Of a stretch of DNA of 64,000 bases, positions 35,556-45,155 are shown one piece after another. Both the position numbers and the translations under genes were made by a program. The DNA comes from JAEUIV01 sp033763795. Lineage in GTDB: Bacteria; Planctomycetota; Phycisphaerae; Phycisphaerales; UBA1924. Positions within the stretch are counted from its first letter, which is position 1. Each line of letters begins with the position of its first letter. The notes beneath the pieces were generated by a model, which saw only the letters and a program-made list of their open reading frames with translations, made no database searches and was not told the origin of the DNA. The stretch spans positions 38,819-102,818 of the forward strand of contig JANRJV010000061.1 in NCBI GenBank assembly GCA_033763795.1, written 5' to 3'.

Positions 35556-37102
35556 TGCAGAGGCTTCTGGAAACGCTGGCGGATCACGATAGCGGCGGCG
35601 TTGAAAGTCAGCAGCACAACCAGCAGCACCAGGATCCCCGACGCCGCCACCCGGTAGAACTCCTCCTGCGGGCGGCTCGCCCACTGGTAGATCTGCAGGG
35701 GCATCGCCGCGAAATCGCTCATCACGTTCGTGGGCGTGAAGGTGATGAACAGAAAACCGCCCACCACGAGCAGCGGCGCCGCCTCCCCGATCGCGCGGCT
35801 CATGGCCAGGATGGCGCCAGTCATGATCCCGGGCATCGCGGCCGGGAGAACCATCCGCGACACCATCTGCCACCGCGTCGCCCCGGCTGCGAAAGCCCCC
35901 TGCCTGAGCGAGTCGGGCACCGCGCGCAACGCCTCCTGCGAAGCGATGATGATCACCGGGAGAATGACGAGCATGAGCGTGAGCGCCCCCGCCAGCACGC
36001 TCCCGCCCAGCGGCAGCCGCAGGTAGAACAGCGAGTCGGGCGAGCCGAGTTCGAGCGGCCGGGCCGCGCGGTACGACGCGACCTCGCTCAGGGGGACCGT
36101 CAGCGGCGATCCCTCGCGGCGGAGCACGGTCAGCTCCTCCGCGTCGATCGAGTACGTGTCTCCCCCCACGGTCGTCCCGTTCTTCAGCTGGAACTCGTGG
36201 CGCCGAACCGACACGGTCGACCGGCTCCGCACCTCTTCGCCGGCCACGGTCACCGGCCCCCGCAGCGGATCCAGCAGCGTCAGCGTCCCCGGGCGGTTCT
36301 CAGCGACCCTCGCCCGCACGCGAACGTCCGAGGGTTCGACGCCCTCGGGCACGGGTTCGAGCGCGAAGTTGAGATCGAGCGGGAGCGTGAAGTCGCGCTT
36401 CAGAACCAGCGAGACCTCGTCCCCCGGCCCGGTGGCCGCGAGAGCCGCGGCGTCCTTCCCCGCCAGCGCGGCGCTGATCTCCATGCCCTTGGGCAGATCG
36501 GCGCCCTCTGCGAGCGCCGCCCCCTGGACCTCCAGCACGTCGAGCACGAGCGTGGCGGCGTCGTCCTGCGCGACGAGCCCCTGGACGACGCTGCCCGAAG
36601 CCGTCTCGATGCGCACGAGCGCGTCGTACTGGTTGGGGTTGCCGAGCACGCCGAACATGCGCACGAACACCGTCAGCCCGATCACCCCGTAGACGATCGA
36701 GGGCACGCCTGCGAGGTTGCTGATATTGAGCTGGATGAAGGTGTGGACGCGCGAAGCCAGGCCCGTCCGCGGGCTGTACTCCTGCAGGAAGATCGCCGCC
36801 GCGACGCCCAGGGGAAGCGCGATCAGGCCGCAGACGCCGCAGAGCCACACGGACCCCCAGAGCGCCGCCTTGAGCCCGGCTTCTTCGGGGAATCGCGAGG
36901 CATACCCGGTGAGAAACTGCGCGTCGAGATAGGTGACCCCCTGGACGAGAATCGTGCCTATGAGGACGAGCAGGATGACGACGGATGTAAACGCCGAAAC
37001 GATGCAGAGGGTGAGGAACGCGCGGTCGACGAGCAGTCGGCGCCGGTCGCCGCGCACCATCCCGGCGCGCAAGATCTCGGGAACGGCGGCGTTCTCGCTC
37101 AT
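35552..37102 (-). CDS. pstA: Phosphate ABC transporter permease PstA with a ~200-residue internal insertion
   Basis: A 516-residue permease, against about 280-300 for ordinary PstA. Residues 1-153 match PstA's first half (through the EYSPRT turn and SNLAGVPSIVYGVIGLTVFV). From about 155 to 355 there is an inserted polar, beta-rich segment (with VLDVLEVQGAALAEGADL, ENRPGTLTLLDPLRG, TTVGGDTYSIDAEELTVL). The permease fold then resumes at LPLGGSVLAGALTLMLVI, followed by the coupling loop EALRAVPDSLRQGAFAAGAT. The insertion falls in a loop between membrane helices; by topology it is probably periplasmic, near where PstS docks. ATG 37102 overlaps the pstC stop by four bases. Confidence 0.92.
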
Positions 37103-38145
37103 TCGTACGCCTCCCGATAGCGCCTCATGATCTGGTAGCCGATGAGAGTCACGATGAACGTCAGAAGGAAGAGCATTCCGGCGACGGCGTAGCTGGACTT
37201 GTACTCGATGCCGTGGGCCGTCGTGTCCCCGGTGAACACCTGGACGATGTAGCCGGTCATGGTCTGGACCTGGTTCCGCGGATCGGCCGTGAGCTGGGCG
37301 AGGCCGCCCGCGGCGAGCGCGACAATCATGGTTTCGCCGATCGCGCGGGCGATAGCGAGGAGATACGAAGCGATGATGCCCGAGAGCGCGGCGGGCACGA
37401 CCACCTTCGCCGAAACGTCGAACTTCGTCGCGCCGCACGCGAACGCGCCTTCACGAAGGCTGCGCGGCACGGCCTGCAGCGCGTCCTCCGAGAGCGAGCA
37501 CACGATCGGCAGCGTCATGATCCCGACAGCGAGGCCCGCGCTCAGAGCGTTGTACGAGTCGATGCCCCGGCCGATGAACGCGACCAGCCCGTCAGGGGCA
37601 AGCCAGGAGGGAAGCGTGTCCAGCGTCGCGGCCAGCGGCTTGAGAGTGATCTCGTGCGCCGCCTTGAGGGCGGGGGTGATGACCGTCAGCGCGAAGAAGC
37701 CGTACACCACGGTCGGGATGCCCGCCAGGAGCTCCAGCACGGGCTTGAGAAAGGCCCGCAGCGGGCGCGGCGCGTACTCGCTCAGATAGATCGCGGTGAC
37801 CAGCCCCAGGGGAAGGGCCAGGCATGCGGACACGCCCGCGACGAGCCCGGTGCCGCAGATCAGCGGCCAGATGCCGAAGTGCTTCTCGGCGCCGAGCAGC
37901 GGGCTCCATCGGCCGCTGAAGAAGAACTCCGACGCCGAGACCTCGGGCGAGGCGAAGAACCGCCGGGATTCCTCGAGGAGGACGGCGATGATCGCGAAGG
38001 TCGTGAGGATCGAGAAGATCCCGCACCCGGCGAGCACGACGCCCACGAGCCCGTCGACCGTGCGCCGCACGCCGCGCGAGCGCAGCACGCCGCTTTCGAC
38101 GGGGGACGAGGCGGGGACGCTCGCTGCGGAGGGGAAGGCGCTCAT
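37099..38145 (-). CDS. pstC: Phosphate ABC transporter permease PstC
   Basis: A 348-residue permease, the partner of PstA. Six hydrophobic helices are visible, and the coupling loop is DALQAVPRSLREGAFACGAT. Conserved pieces include GIWPLICGTGLVAGVSACLA, IYLSEYAP, ELLAGIPTVVYGFFAL and ARAIGETMIVALAAGG. It lies 19 bases after pstS and overlaps pstA by four bases, in the order pstS-pstC-pstA-pstB-phoU. The N-terminal ~35 residues are polar and cytoplasmic. Nothing unusual was seen apart from a longer loop around residues 175-205 (APDGLVAFIGRG region). Confidence 0.95.
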   Translation of the reverse strand: MSAFPSAASVPASSPVESGVLRSRGVRRTVDGLVGVVLAGCGIFSILTTFAIIAVLLEESRRFFASPEVSASEFFFSGRWSPLLGAEKHFGIWPLICGTGLVAGVSACLALPLGLVTAIYLSEYAPRPLRAFLKPVLELLAGIPTVVYGFFALTVITPALKAAHEITLKPLAATLDTLPSWLAPDGLVAFIGRGIDSYNALSAGLAVGIMTLPIVCSLSEDALQAVPRSLREGAFACGATKFDVSAKVVVPAALSGIIASYLLAIARAIGETMIVALAAGGLAQLTADPRNQVQTMTGYIVQVFTGDTTAHGIEYKSSYAVAGMLFLLTFIVTLIGYQIMRRYREAYE

Positions 38146-38164
38146 TCGAGTTGAAACGCGCCTC

Positions 38165-39184
38165 TTACTTGTAGAGCTCGGACAATGAACCCAGCTTGTG
38201 CTCGCCGTGCTCGTCGAGGAACTGGGTGCCGGTGATGCGCGAGGTGAAGTTCCGCCCGGCGCGGCTGTAGATGGCGTTGGGGAGCTTCACGTAGCCGACG
38301 CTCTCGGCCATGCGTCCGGCGTTCTGCAGGTAGAACGAGACGAAGGCCTTCACCTCCGGCCGCTCCGCCGCCCTGCGGTTGACGTAGATGAACAGCGGCC
38401 GGCTGAACGGGGCGTACGAGCCGTTCTCGATCGTCTCGTGGGTGGGCTCGATCGGCCCCTTGCCCGCGTCGACCGGAACGACCTTCAGCTTGTCGCGGTT
38501 CTCGAAGTAGAACGCGCAGCCGAAGAACCCGATGGCGTCCCGGTCGCCCGCGACGCCCTTGACGAGCACGTTGTCGTCCTCGGAAACCGACATGTCCCCG
38601 CGGATGGCGCCCGAGTTGCCGACGACCACCTCACGGAAATAGTCGAAGGTGCCCGAGTCGGTGCCGGGCGAGAAGATCTTGATGGGGCGGTCGGGCCAGT
38701 TGGGCCGGATGTCGTTCCACTTCTTGACGGTGGAGCCGTCGGTGAACAGGCGGCGGATCTCGTCGAGGGTGAGCTGGTCGACCCAGTCATTCTGGGGATG
38801 CACGACGATCGAGAGCCCGTCGAAGGCGACCGGCAGCTCGATGAACTCGATCTTGCCGGAGACGGAGCGGTCGAACTCTTCCTTCTTGATGGGGCGGGAG
38901 GCGTCCGAGATGTCGGTCTCGCCGGCCAGGAAGCGCTTGAAGCCGCCGCCCGTGCCCGAGATCCCGACCGTCACGTTCACCTGCGGCGCGACCTTCTTGA
39001 ATTCCTCAGCGATGGCCTCCGTGATCGGGTAGACCGTCGACGACCCGTCGATCTTCACGACGCCGGACAGAGATGCGGGCGACTGGGCCCGAGCCGGAGC
39101 GGTCTGGGCGAGCGAGACCACGGCGATCGCCAGGGCGGCCAGTCGGCCCAGGGCCAGGGCGGCTCGGAAACGGGGAGTGCGCAC
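38165..39184 (-). CDS. pstS: Phosphate-binding protein PstS
   Basis: A 339-residue exported phosphate receptor. Start GTG 39184 is set by AAGGAGA five bases upstream and gives a signal peptide (residues 1-33, ending AQS-type); a longer frame from 39232 would hide that signal. Phosphate-binding motifs are IDGSSTVYPI, SGTGGGFKRF and SPGTDSGTFDYF. The SISGT/GDMSVSEDDN segments match the 'PstS family' type with a single domain. It is the first gene of pstSCAB-phoU, downstream of phoR by about 220 bases, which should hold its promoter. Confidence 0.96.
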   Translation of the reverse strand: MRTPRFRAALALGRLAALAIAVVSLAQTAPARAQSPASLSGVVKIDGSSTVYPITEAIAEEFKKVAPQVNVTVGISGTGGGFKRFLAGETDISDASRPIKKEEFDRSVSGKIEFIELPVAFDGLSIVVHPQNDWVDQLTLDEIRRLFTDGSTVKKWNDIRPNWPDRPIKIFSPGTDSGTFDYFREVVVGNSGAIRGDMSVSEDDNVLVKGVAGDRDAIGFFGCAFYFENRDKLKVVPVDAGKGPIEPTHETIENGSYAPFSRPLFIYVNRRAAERPEVKAFVSFYLQNAGRMAESVGYVKLPNAIYSRAGRNFTSRITGTQFLDEHGEHKLGSLSELYK

Positions 39185-39401
39185 GGAAGTCTCCTTCCAC
39201 AAAGGCGGAGAGGAAGCTGCCCGGGTCCACACCCCGGGGAACTGACAGGTGTACCGGATATTGGACCCGGGAAATGTTCAGGTTGCGCTAAGTCAGTGTG
39301 ACGCCGGACGGCCGTCCGTGGGCGACTCCCCGGGGGAAGGGTGACGCCTCGCCCCTGCCGACTGCCCCTTCCCTTCCCCACCCTCTTCTAGGTGGTCGTG
39401 T

Positions 39402-40817
39402 TCAGGCGGCCGGCAGAATGAGCCGGAAGGTGCTGCCCTTGCCCGGGGCGCTGTCGACGTCCACCCTGCCGGCGTGGAGCTGCACGATGTGCTTGACGAT
39501 CGCCAGGCCAAGGCCGGTGCCCCCCTGCTCCCGGCTGCGGGCCTTATCGATGCGGTAGAAGCGCTCGAAGATTCGCAGGAGATGCTCCTCGCCGATGCCG
39601 GGGCCTTCGTCGACGACGATCAACTCGACGTGCTCGCGGGCCAGCTTCCCGACGCCGCGCGTGGCGCGCACCCAGATGCGCGTTCCCGATGGGCTGTATC
39701 GGATGGCGTTCATTACCAGGTTGGACAGGGCCTGCTCGACGAGCTGCTGATTGATCTGGCCGTACAGGTCGTCGGGGACCTCGTTGAAGAGCGCCATGGA
39801 CTTTGACTGCAGCTCGGACTCGAGGTTGCCCTCGACCGCCTCCGCGACCGAGGCCAGCCTCGTGCGCTCCGTGACGAGCGTTTCTTTAGCGTCGGGCCGC
39901 TCCAGCTGCGTGAGCATGAGCATGTCCTCGACGATGGCGCCCAGGCGGTCGGCGTTCTTGGCGATGATGCGCAGGAATCTCTCGGACTGGTCCCGATCGG
40001 CGGTGATGTCCATGTCCAGGAGCGTCTCGACGTAGCCCTTGATGTTGGTGATGGGCGTGCGCAGCTCGTGCGACACGTTGGCCGCGAAGTCCGACCGCAC
40101 GGACTCGAGCCGCCGCAGCTGCGTGATGTCGTTCAGCACGACGAGAAGGCCCACCTGCTTTCCCTCGGCGTCGAGCAGCAGGCTGTTGGTCGCGCGCACG
40201 CGCCGGACGGGAAGCCCCTGCAGCGCGAACTCGCCCTCGCCCGGCGGACGGATGAACGCCTCGCCTACGAAGCGGTTGAGCTCCGGCTGTCGCGTGACCT
40301 CCTGCAGGAGCCGGCCGCGGACCTGTCCGTCGGTCAGACCCAGCATCCACTCCGCCGCGCGGTTCATCGAGAGCACGCGCTGCTGCAGGTCCAGCGCCAG
40401 CACGCCGCCCTCCATGGACTGGAGGATCGCCTCCAGTTCGTTGCGCGTCTCGACCAGCCGCGCTTCCTGGGCGCCCAGCCGGGCGGCGATGGCGTTCATC
40501 GCGTCGGCGATGCTGCCCAGCGACCCGTTGGACGCCAGCGCGACGCGATGACGCGTGTCGCCCGACACCAGGCGGGCGGCGGCGCTCGCCAGCAGCGACT
40601 GCCGCTTGAGATCGGGGAGCCAGACCGCCGCCGTCACCACCGCCGACAGCAGCGCGGCGAGCACGCCCGCGGCGACGGGCGGCCAGAGCGGCGCTCCCGC
40701 CGGAAGCAGCAGCCAAGACACCAGCACGACGACCAGCGCCGCGGCGCCGTGCGCCAGTCCGATGGTCCATACCGCTCGGGCCTGAGACGAGTGTGCGCGC
40801 CGGTTCCCTGGACTCAT
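39402..40817 (-). CDS. phoR: Phosphate-regulon sensor histidine kinase PhoR
   Basis: A 471-residue membrane kinase with two membrane helices (about 20-40 and 45-68), a HAMP-like stretch (about 70-120), a PAS domain (about 125-235; ILQSMEGGVLALDLQQRV), a HisKA domain with phospho-acceptor His250 (NVSHELRTPITNIKG) and a HATPase domain (DEGPGIGEEHLLRIFERFYR, GTGLGLAIVKHIV). The two helices are close together with almost no periplasmic loop, the PhoR design: it reads phosphate status through PstSCAB-PhoU rather than binding phosphate outside. It starts 1 base after the phoB stop (TGATATG), so the two are coupled. Confidence 0.95.
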   Translation of the reverse strand: MSPGNRRAHSSQARAVWTIGLAHGAAALVVVLVSWLLLPAGAPLWPPVAAGVLAALLSAVVTAAVWLPDLKRQSLLASAAARLVSGDTRHRVALASNGSLGSIADAMNAIAARLGAQEARLVETRNELEAILQSMEGGVLALDLQQRVLSMNRAAEWMLGLTDGQVRGRLLQEVTRQPELNRFVGEAFIRPPGEGEFALQGLPVRRVRATNSLLLDAEGKQVGLLVVLNDITQLRRLESVRSDFAANVSHELRTPITNIKGYVETLLDMDITADRDQSERFLRIIAKNADRLGAIVEDMLMLTQLERPDAKETLVTERTRLASVAEAVEGNLESELQSKSMALFNEVPDDLYGQINQQLVEQALSNLVMNAIRYSPSGTRIWVRATRGVGKLAREHVELIVVDEGPGIGEEHLLRIFERFYRIDKARSREQGGTGLGLAIVKHIVQLHAGRVDVDSAPGKGSTFRLILPAA

Positions 40818-40818
40818 A

Positions 40819-41523
40819 TCAGGCCGTCACACCGACCTTGTCGGCCGAGACGCGGTACCCCACGCCCCGGACGGTTTCGATGATGTCGCCGCGGTCGCCG
40901 AGCTTCTGCCGAAGGGCCGCGACGTGCACGTCGATGGCCCTGCTGGACAGCACGGTTCCCTCGCCCCTTACGGCGGAAACGATCTGATCTCGCGTGCGGA
41001 CGAAGCCCGGCCGCGCCGCCAGGAAGTGCAGGAGCCGGTACTGCGTGAGCGTGAGCTCGACCGCCTTGCCGTCGATCTCGACAATGTGCCGCGCCGGATC
41101 GATCTTCAGCGTGCCCCCGGCGAGAGAGATCTCCTTGGCGCCGTCGCCCTCGCGGCGCCGCAGCACGGCCTTCACGCGCGCCATCAGCACCCGGGGGCTG
41201 AAGGGCTTGGTCACGTAGTCTTCGGCGCCAAGCTCGAGACCCACCACGATGTCAGACTCCTCGCCCCGGGCCGAGACCATCAGGATCGGGATCGTGTGCG
41301 TCGCGGGGTCGCGCTTGATCTTGCGGCAGACCTCCAGCCCGTCCAGGTCCGGGAGCATGATGTCGAGGATGACCAGGTCGGGTTTCTGCTGATCCACAGC
41401 CTCCAGCGCCACCCGGCCGGTCTGCGCGATCTGCGGCATGTAGCCCTCGCGCGTCAGGTGAAAGTGCATGAGGTTCGCGATGTCGACCTCGTCCTCGACA
41501 ATCAGCACTCGCGCACGCGCCAC
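40819..41523 (-). CDS. phoB: Phosphate-regulon response regulator PhoB (OmpR family)
   Basis: A 234-residue two-component regulator. The receiver has Asp54 as phospho-acceptor (LVILDIMLPDLDG) and the KPFSPRVL segment; the C-terminal winged-helix DNA-binding domain has ELTLTQYRLLHFLAARPGFV and SRAIDVHVAALRQKLGD, then RGVGYRVS. I start at GTG 41523, which has AGGAG seven bases upstream; the frame extends nine codons further. It activates pst and other phosphate-starvation genes. Order phoB-phoR-pstSCAB-phoU all on one strand supports the assignment; no exact Pho box was found upstream of pstS. Confidence 0.93.
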   Translation of the reverse strand: MARARVLIVEDEVDIANLMHFHLTREGYMPQIAQTGRVALEAVDQQKPDLVILDIMLPDLDGLEVCRKIKRDPATHTIPILMVSARGEESDIVVGLELGAEDYVTKPFSPRVLMARVKAVLRRREGDGAKEISLAGGTLKIDPARHIVEIDGKAVELTLTQYRLLHFLAARPGFVRTRDQIVSAVRGEGTVLSSRAIDVHVAALRQKLGDRGDIIETVRGVGYRVSADKVGVTA

Positions 41524-41758
41524 AAGGAAACTCCTGACACTCGGGCCCACGCCGATCGGCGGACCGACGCCGCGAGATTCTAACCCGGGAAAAGCCGCTC
41601 TCCCCGGCTCATCGGCCCGCCTCGGCTCGCGAGAGGCGGTCCGGGTCCGTCAAATCGCCCGGAATCCGTGAAGCGCACAGATTTGGTGAATTCCGCACGA
41701 CCAGTGGCTTTTCCCGCCCCGGGCGTCCCTCCGTAGCATTCGGCCTGAGGAGGCTCTT
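41524..41758. other. Divergent promoter region between phoB and an unknown gene
   Basis: About 235 bases. No gene or clear operator was seen; it should carry promoters for phoB (leftward) and the unknown gene at 41759 (rightward, with GAGGAGG five bases ahead of its GTG). Confidence 0.4.
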
Positions 41759-42691
41759 GTGCGCCTGGTGCTCGACCCGTACGAGATTAGCGACCGTTCC
41801 GCCAGCGCGTTCCTCGCGCTGCTGCTGGCCGAGGATGATGAAGGCGTCGGGACCGCGGTTCCGGGCCCGGGCCTGGACGCGTCCGCCGAGAGCGTGCGCC
41901 AGGCGATGGGCCGTTCTGGCCCGTACGTGAAGTTCCTGGAGAGCTGGCGGTGGACCGCGGACCTCTGGCAGAGCGGGCTGCTGCGCTCGGTGCTGGGCGG
42001 CCCGTCGCTGATCGAGCGCATGAAGCGGTCCCGCGCGGAAATGGCCGGACGTCCGGAACTGGCGTCGCTCATGTGTCCGGCCGGGGACGCAGAGTTGGAG
42101 AGCGAGCTCGCATGGACCGAGCGCGTCTGCCGCGACCTCGCGGCCGGGGGCCGCAGCGCGTCGCTGAGATTCATCATGGGCGCGGTGATGGAGGAGCTGG
42201 CCGCCGAGTGCGGGGCGATCCTCGCGGGCAATCACGCGTGGAAGGAACCCGACACGCGTCGGCGGTCCGAGCCGGCCTCGCTGCGGTTCGCGTTGCCGGC
42301 GCCCGCGCGCGTCCGCGTCGACACGCTTCTCGAGGCACGGCGGACGCTCGCCGATGCGCTCGAGCTAGTGCGCGGCGCGCTCGACACCGCGATCGCACAC
42401 CCGGAGGCCGGTCCGGCGCTCGTCTCTGCGGCCGATGCGCTGGCCCGTGAGTTGCCGAGCGTTCTCGCTCCCGCCGCGTCCCGCGGGACGCCCTCCATGA
42501 CCATGGTGCTGTTCACGCTCCGCCCCTCGCGGACCGGCGCGCTGGCCCGGGCCGCGGCCGCGGGCCTGACCCGCACCGGCGCGAGACCGGGCAGCACCGG
42601 CTCGGCCTCCCTCGCCCGCTCGGGCTCCCCCATCCTGACGCTCGAATCCCGGCGGATGGTCTGGGACGTGTCAGCGGTCGTCCCGGGCTGA
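41759..42691 (+). CDS. Hypothetical protein
   Basis: A 310-residue protein I do not recognise. The start is GTG with an excellent ribosome binding site (GAGGAGG, five bases upstream). There is no signal peptide or membrane helix. Residues 1-165 look helical and ordered (LVLDPYEISDRSASAFLALL; YVKFLESWRWTADLWQSGLL; SLRFIMGAVMEELAAEC), with a 65-residue helical segment around 185-255 rich in Ala, Leu, Arg and Asp, and then a low-complexity Ala/Arg/Ser/Thr tail. The only Cys residues are scattered. It is divergent from phoB and lies 93 bases before the carboxypeptidase gene; no function is suggested by context. Confidence 0.65.
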   Translation: MRLVLDPYEISDRSASAFLALLLAEDDEGVGTAVPGPGLDASAESVRQAMGRSGPYVKFLESWRWTADLWQSGLLRSVLGGPSLIERMKRSRAEMAGRPELASLMCPAGDAELESELAWTERVCRDLAAGGRSASLRFIMGAVMEELAAECGAILAGNHAWKEPDTRRRSEPASLRFALPAPARVRVDTLLEARRTLADALELVRGALDTAIAHPEAGPALVSAADALARELPSVLAPAASRGTPSMTMVLFTLRPSRTGALARAAAAGLTRTGARPGSTGSASLARSGSPILTLESRRMVWDVSAVVPG

Positions 42692-42784
42692 TCCTCGGGG
42701 AAAGTCGCCCCCGATTTTGAGACTTGTTCGGCACGCCGCACGTCGCGCTGTATGTTCCATCGTCGGGGGAGATGAGGGCTGGCG

Positions 42785-44563
42785 ATGCGAGCAACGTGGA
42801 GAGCGGCGACGGTTGCGCTCGGACTGTGGGGCGCTGGGTGCGGGGTCGCGGCCGCCCAACCCGCCGGCACCGAGCCGGACCCCAGGCCCTACCGGGATAC
42901 CGCGGTGGTTCGCATCGACATCACCTCCGCCGGCGATGCTCTGGCGGTTTCCCAGTTCGGCGAGCCGCTCGTGTGCAGCGTGGGCAGCGGCCCGACAGAC
43001 TTCATGGTGCCGCTGGACGCGCTGCCCGACCTGGAACGCTCCGGATTGAAGGTCACCGTCCTCTCGCGCGACCTGCAGGCGATCGTGGACGCGGACCAGC
43101 GCTCCAACGAACAGGCCCGCGCGGCCCGTGGCGATTTCTTCGCCGCCTACCGCACGTTCACTGAGATCAACGCCTATCTGGACGAGTTGGACACCGCGCC
43201 GGGCGTCCCAGCGGACCAGGTGACGCTCTTCACCGTCGGCGCCTCGATCCAGGGCCGCCAGATCCGCGGCATCCGCATCGCGCGCGCAACCCAGCCCGGG
43301 ACGCCGGCCCGTCCGGTGCTCGCGATCACCGCCTGCCAGCACGCCAGGGAGTGGGCCGCCGGGTCGTCCGCCATGTGGATCGCCGACCGCCTGGTTCGGC
43401 TCGACGGCAGCGACCCGCAGGTCACCGGCCTGCTCGACCGCGTCAACGTGCACATCATCCCGATCGTCAACCCCGACGGATATGTCCACACCTTCCCCAC
43501 CGCGCAGGGAGGCGGCAACGCGCGCCTCTGGCGGAAGAACCGCAGGGTCAACTTCGCAGGCTCGTTCGGCGTGGATCTCAACCGCAACTGGAGCGCCGGC
43601 TGGGGACTCCCCGGCGCCAGCTCGAGCCCCAACAGCGACACGTACCGCGGCACCGCCGCGTTCAGCGAGCCCGAGAGCGCTGCCGTCAGCACCTATCTCG
43701 CCTCGCTTACGCCGCTGAAGGGCCACGTCGACCTGCATACGTTCTCGCAGCTCGTGCTCTCGCCGTACGGCTACACGTCGGAGCTGCCGGCCCGTCAGGC
43801 GGAGATCGGCCCGGTCACCGACGCGCAGCTCCAGGCCATGGCCGCCGTCTTCGGCGGCACGTGGATCGGCGGCCCGGCCAACGAGACCCTCTACGCCGCT
43901 TCGGGAACCGCCCCCGACTGGACCTTCACCGCCACGGGAGCGCTCGCCTTCACCTACGAGCTGCGCGACACGGGGTTCTACGGCTTCGTCCTTCCGCCCG
44001 AGCAGATCGTGCCGGCGGCGCGCGAGGCATACGCGGGCATCCTCGCGCTCGCGGATCACATCGTCCGCCGGCTGACCATCACCGTCCCCAGCCCGCCGAC
44101 CGCCCTTCTCCAGGGCAACCCCACGAACTTCGCCGTTCGCGTCGACCTGTTCAATCAGTACACGCTTGCGCCGGGCGGCGCACTGCTCCGCTGGCGGACA
44201 GACGGCTCCGGCCCGTTCGCGAGCGTGCCGCTCTCGGGCGGACCGGTGACGTTCACCGCCGTGATCCCGCCGCAGCCTTGCGGATCGGATGTCGAGTACT
44301 TCATCGAGGCGACCGCCAACGACGGGACGGTGGTCGTCTCCCCCGCGGTCGGCGTCTACACCGCCGCCACGCCCCCGTGCCCGGCGTGCCCGGGCGATGC
44401 GGACGGTAATCGGTTTGTCGACTTCGGCGATATCAGCGCCGTGCTCGCGGCCTGGGGACAGTCGGGGCCGCCCGGCTTCCCGGGTGACGCCGACGCCGAC
44501 GGAACGGTGAGCTTCTCGGATGTCAGCGCGGCTCTGAGCGCCTGGGGGCAAAGCTGCCCCTGA
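42785..44563 (+). CDS. Secreted M14 zinc carboxypeptidase with C-terminal GC-type dockerin
   Basis: A 592-residue exported metallopeptidase. After a signal peptide (to about residue 24) and a propeptide-like region (40-125), the catalytic domain (about 125-425) has the zinc-binding HxxE in CQHAREWAAG (His186, Glu189), the Arg/Asn substrate pocket VDLNRNWSAGW, the third zinc ligand in HVDLHTFSQ, and the general-base Glu in FTYELRDTG. It should clip C-terminal residues from proteins outside the cell. Residues about 430-530 are beta-rich (linker/jelly-roll), then two dockerin-type repeats GDADGNRFVDFGDISAVL and GDADADGTVSFSDVSAAL follow between Cys residues. It probably serves extracellular protein digestion. 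Confidence 0.92.
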   Translation: MRATWRAATVALGLWGAGCGVAAAQPAGTEPDPRPYRDTAVVRIDITSAGDALAVSQFGEPLVCSVGSGPTDFMVPLDALPDLERSGLKVTVLSRDLQAIVDADQRSNEQARAARGDFFAAYRTFTEINAYLDELDTAPGVPADQVTLFTVGASIQGRQIRGIRIARATQPGTPARPVLAITACQHAREWAAGSSAMWIADRLVRLDGSDPQVTGLLDRVNVHIIPIVNPDGYVHTFPTAQGGGNARLWRKNRRVNFAGSFGVDLNRNWSAGWGLPGASSSPNSDTYRGTAAFSEPESAAVSTYLASLTPLKGHVDLHTFSQLVLSPYGYTSELPARQAEIGPVTDAQLQAMAAVFGGTWIGGPANETLYAASGTAPDWTFTATGALAFTYELRDTGFYGFVLPPEQIVPAAREAYAGILALADHIVRRLTITVPSPPTALLQGNPTNFAVRVDLFNQYTLAPGGALLRWRTDGSGPFASVPLSGGPVTFTAVIPPQPCGSDVEYFIEATANDGTVVVSPAVGVYTAATPPCPACPGDADGNRFVDFGDISAVLAAWGQSGPPGFPGDADADGTVSFSDVSAALSAWGQSCP

Positions 44564-44592
44564 GCGGGCGGCTCATGCAGCCCGCGGTCGAT

Positions 44593-44976
44593 TCAGCACA
44601 TGGGGCGCCGGTCGTCGCAGAAATTCAGTTCGAGGAAGCGAGCGATGTAGTCGATCACGCTCGAGCACTCGGGGATCCGGGGGTTGTTCGTCACGCCAAG
44701 CGGCTCGAAGCGCATGCCCCGAAAGCGCACGATCGCATCTTCCAGGGGAAGGCCGTGCTGAAGCGCCAGGCTGAAGGCCCGGCAGAACGCCTGGCACATG
44801 CCGCTGATTGTCGAACCCTCCTTGGACATCTTCAGGAAGATCTCGCCCGGGCGTCCGTCGGGGTGCAGGCCCACCGTCAGGTAACCCTCGTGGTTCCCGA
44901 TGGAGAACTTGTGAGTGATGGAATCCCGCGTGTTCGGCAGGATCTGACGGTGAGGGGCGACGGGCAGAGCAGGCAT
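44593..44976 (-). CDS. Stand-alone TSCPD domain protein (C-terminal domain of class II ribonucleotide reductase)
   Basis: A 127-residue protein matching the C-terminal TSCPD domain of B12-dependent (class II, NrdJ) ribonucleotide reductase: RDSITHKFSIGNHEGYLTVG, LHPDGRPGEIFLKMSKEGST and SVIDYIARFLELNF. Normally this is fused to a 700-residue catalytic chain; here the ATG at 44976 has a GAGG-type ribosome binding site nearby and no catalytic part exists in the window. Cys61, Cys65 and Cys104 are inside; the tail ends Cys120-x6-Cys127, so it could carry a redox pair like the C-terminal Cys that recharge the reductase. It could be a split subunit, a regulator, or a remnant. It is convergent with the carboxypeptidase gene. 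Confidence 0.8.
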   Translation of the reverse strand: MPALPVAPHRQILPNTRDSITHKFSIGNHEGYLTVGLHPDGRPGEIFLKMSKEGSTISGMCQAFCRAFSLALQHGLPLEDAIVRFRGMRFEPLGVTNNPRIPECSSVIDYIARFLELNFCDDRRPMC

Positions 44977-45155
44977 ACGAACCTCAGCCTCCACATTCGG
45001 CCCGCTCGCCGGGCCGTCCACTGAACCGTCCGGACCATATCGCCGCCGACGATCAGACGCGCGGCGTTGACGCGGGAGGTGTATCGGCGGTGGAGAGCCG
45101 GAGCGCTTCATTTTCGGGGACCCGCCGCGCCCCCCTGAAGCGGCACCGGGAACAG

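Noticed and set aside
39185..39401. Pho box ahead of pstS
   Set aside because: Only one half-like CTGTCA is visible; no paired 11-base-spaced repeats. I do not claim a PhoB site.
42671..44551. 626-codon minus-strand open frame opposite the M14 carboxypeptidase
   Set aside because: Sequence is low-complexity Arg/Gly/Val-rich without motifs; the plus strand carries intact zinc-ligand and dockerin motifs.
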